Below, piece by piece: positions 5,187-5,204 of a stretch of DNA of 5,204 bases. Numbering within the stretch: the stretch's first letter is position 1; every line of letters starts with the position of its first letter. The translations under genes and the position numbers were made by a program. The DNA lies in NCBI GenBank assembly GCA_964469925.1, contig CAYXZL010000021.1, forward strand, positions 1-5,204, given 5' to 3'. The notes under the pieces are model-generated. The model saw nothing but the letters and a program-made list of their open reading frames with translations. It was not told where the DNA came from and did not search any database. The stretch comes from CAYXZL01 sp964469925. Lineage in GTDB: Bacteria > Patescibacteriota > Gracilibacteria > Absconditabacterales > Absconditicoccaceae.

Positions 5187-5204
5187 GCACAACATACATT
5201 GTGC
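5187..5204 (+). repeat. Inverted repeat at the window edge
   Basis: GCACAA (5187-5192) and TTGTGC (5199-5204) form a 6-bp inverted repeat around CATACA, cut by the window end. It could be the stem of a terminator for the DUF134-family gene or part of the start of a new gene: ATG 5181 opens a frame (MFAQHTLC) running off the edge. Neither can be decided here. Confidence 0.3.

Overview
The window reads as a gene-dense, AT-rich stretch of chromosome from a bacterium of the Candidate Phyla Radiation that translates UGA as glycine (genetic code 25), that is, a member of Gracilibacteria (BD1-5) or Absconditabacteria (SR1). The evidence is internal. Read with the standard code, most genes here break into fragments. 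Read with TGA as glycine they become full-length, recognisable proteins, and the TGA codons fall on conserved glycines (EAG-TYG in SerRS motif 2, KGLCGGLN in ATP synthase gamma, CTGDMG in SerRS). I count 27 in-frame TGA codons in eight of the nine genes, and every gene ends in TAA or TAG. The sequence cannot separate the two phyla.

Layout, left to right. (1) The 3' part of serS (1-557, +) converges on an AbiEi-like antitoxin-family gene (593-1357, -) with no toxin partner visible. (2) A 143-residue protein I do not recognise (1367-1798, +) starts almost head to head with the AbiEi-like gene. (3) atpG, the F1 ATP synthase gamma subunit (1892-2797, +), has its own consensus-like promoter and neither atpA before it nor atpD after it. 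(4) A SufU/IscU-family Fe-S scaffold homologue (2832-3266, +) keeps only one of the three ligand cysteines. (5) A probable membrane-linked operon follows: a four-helix 'phage holin family' (YvlD-like) protein (3341-3727), a 79-residue two-helix protein starting on the base after the previous stop (3728-3967), and a DNA-binding protein with an N-terminal MerR/excisionase-type HTH, a coiled coil and a C-terminal membrane anchor (3987-4577). A rho-independent terminator closes it. (6) The gap at 4578-4829 holds that terminator, a near-consensus promoter fused to its T-tract, a predicted transcript of about 88 nt ending in a second strong terminator (candidate small RNA), then a further promoter with an 18-bp perfect palindrome. 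(7) A DUF134-family HTH protein (4830-5165, +) follows and may use that palindrome as operator.

Shine-Dalgarno sequences are nearly absent. For atpG the predicted transcription start lies only a few bases before the ATG, so leaderless or SD-independent initiation is likely. No rRNA, tRNA, CRISPR array, insertion sequence or phage module was seen. The window looks like a core-type chromosomal region; its interest lies in the recoding, the degenerate SufU, the orphan AbiEi-like gene, the candidate small RNA and the membrane-tethered regulator.
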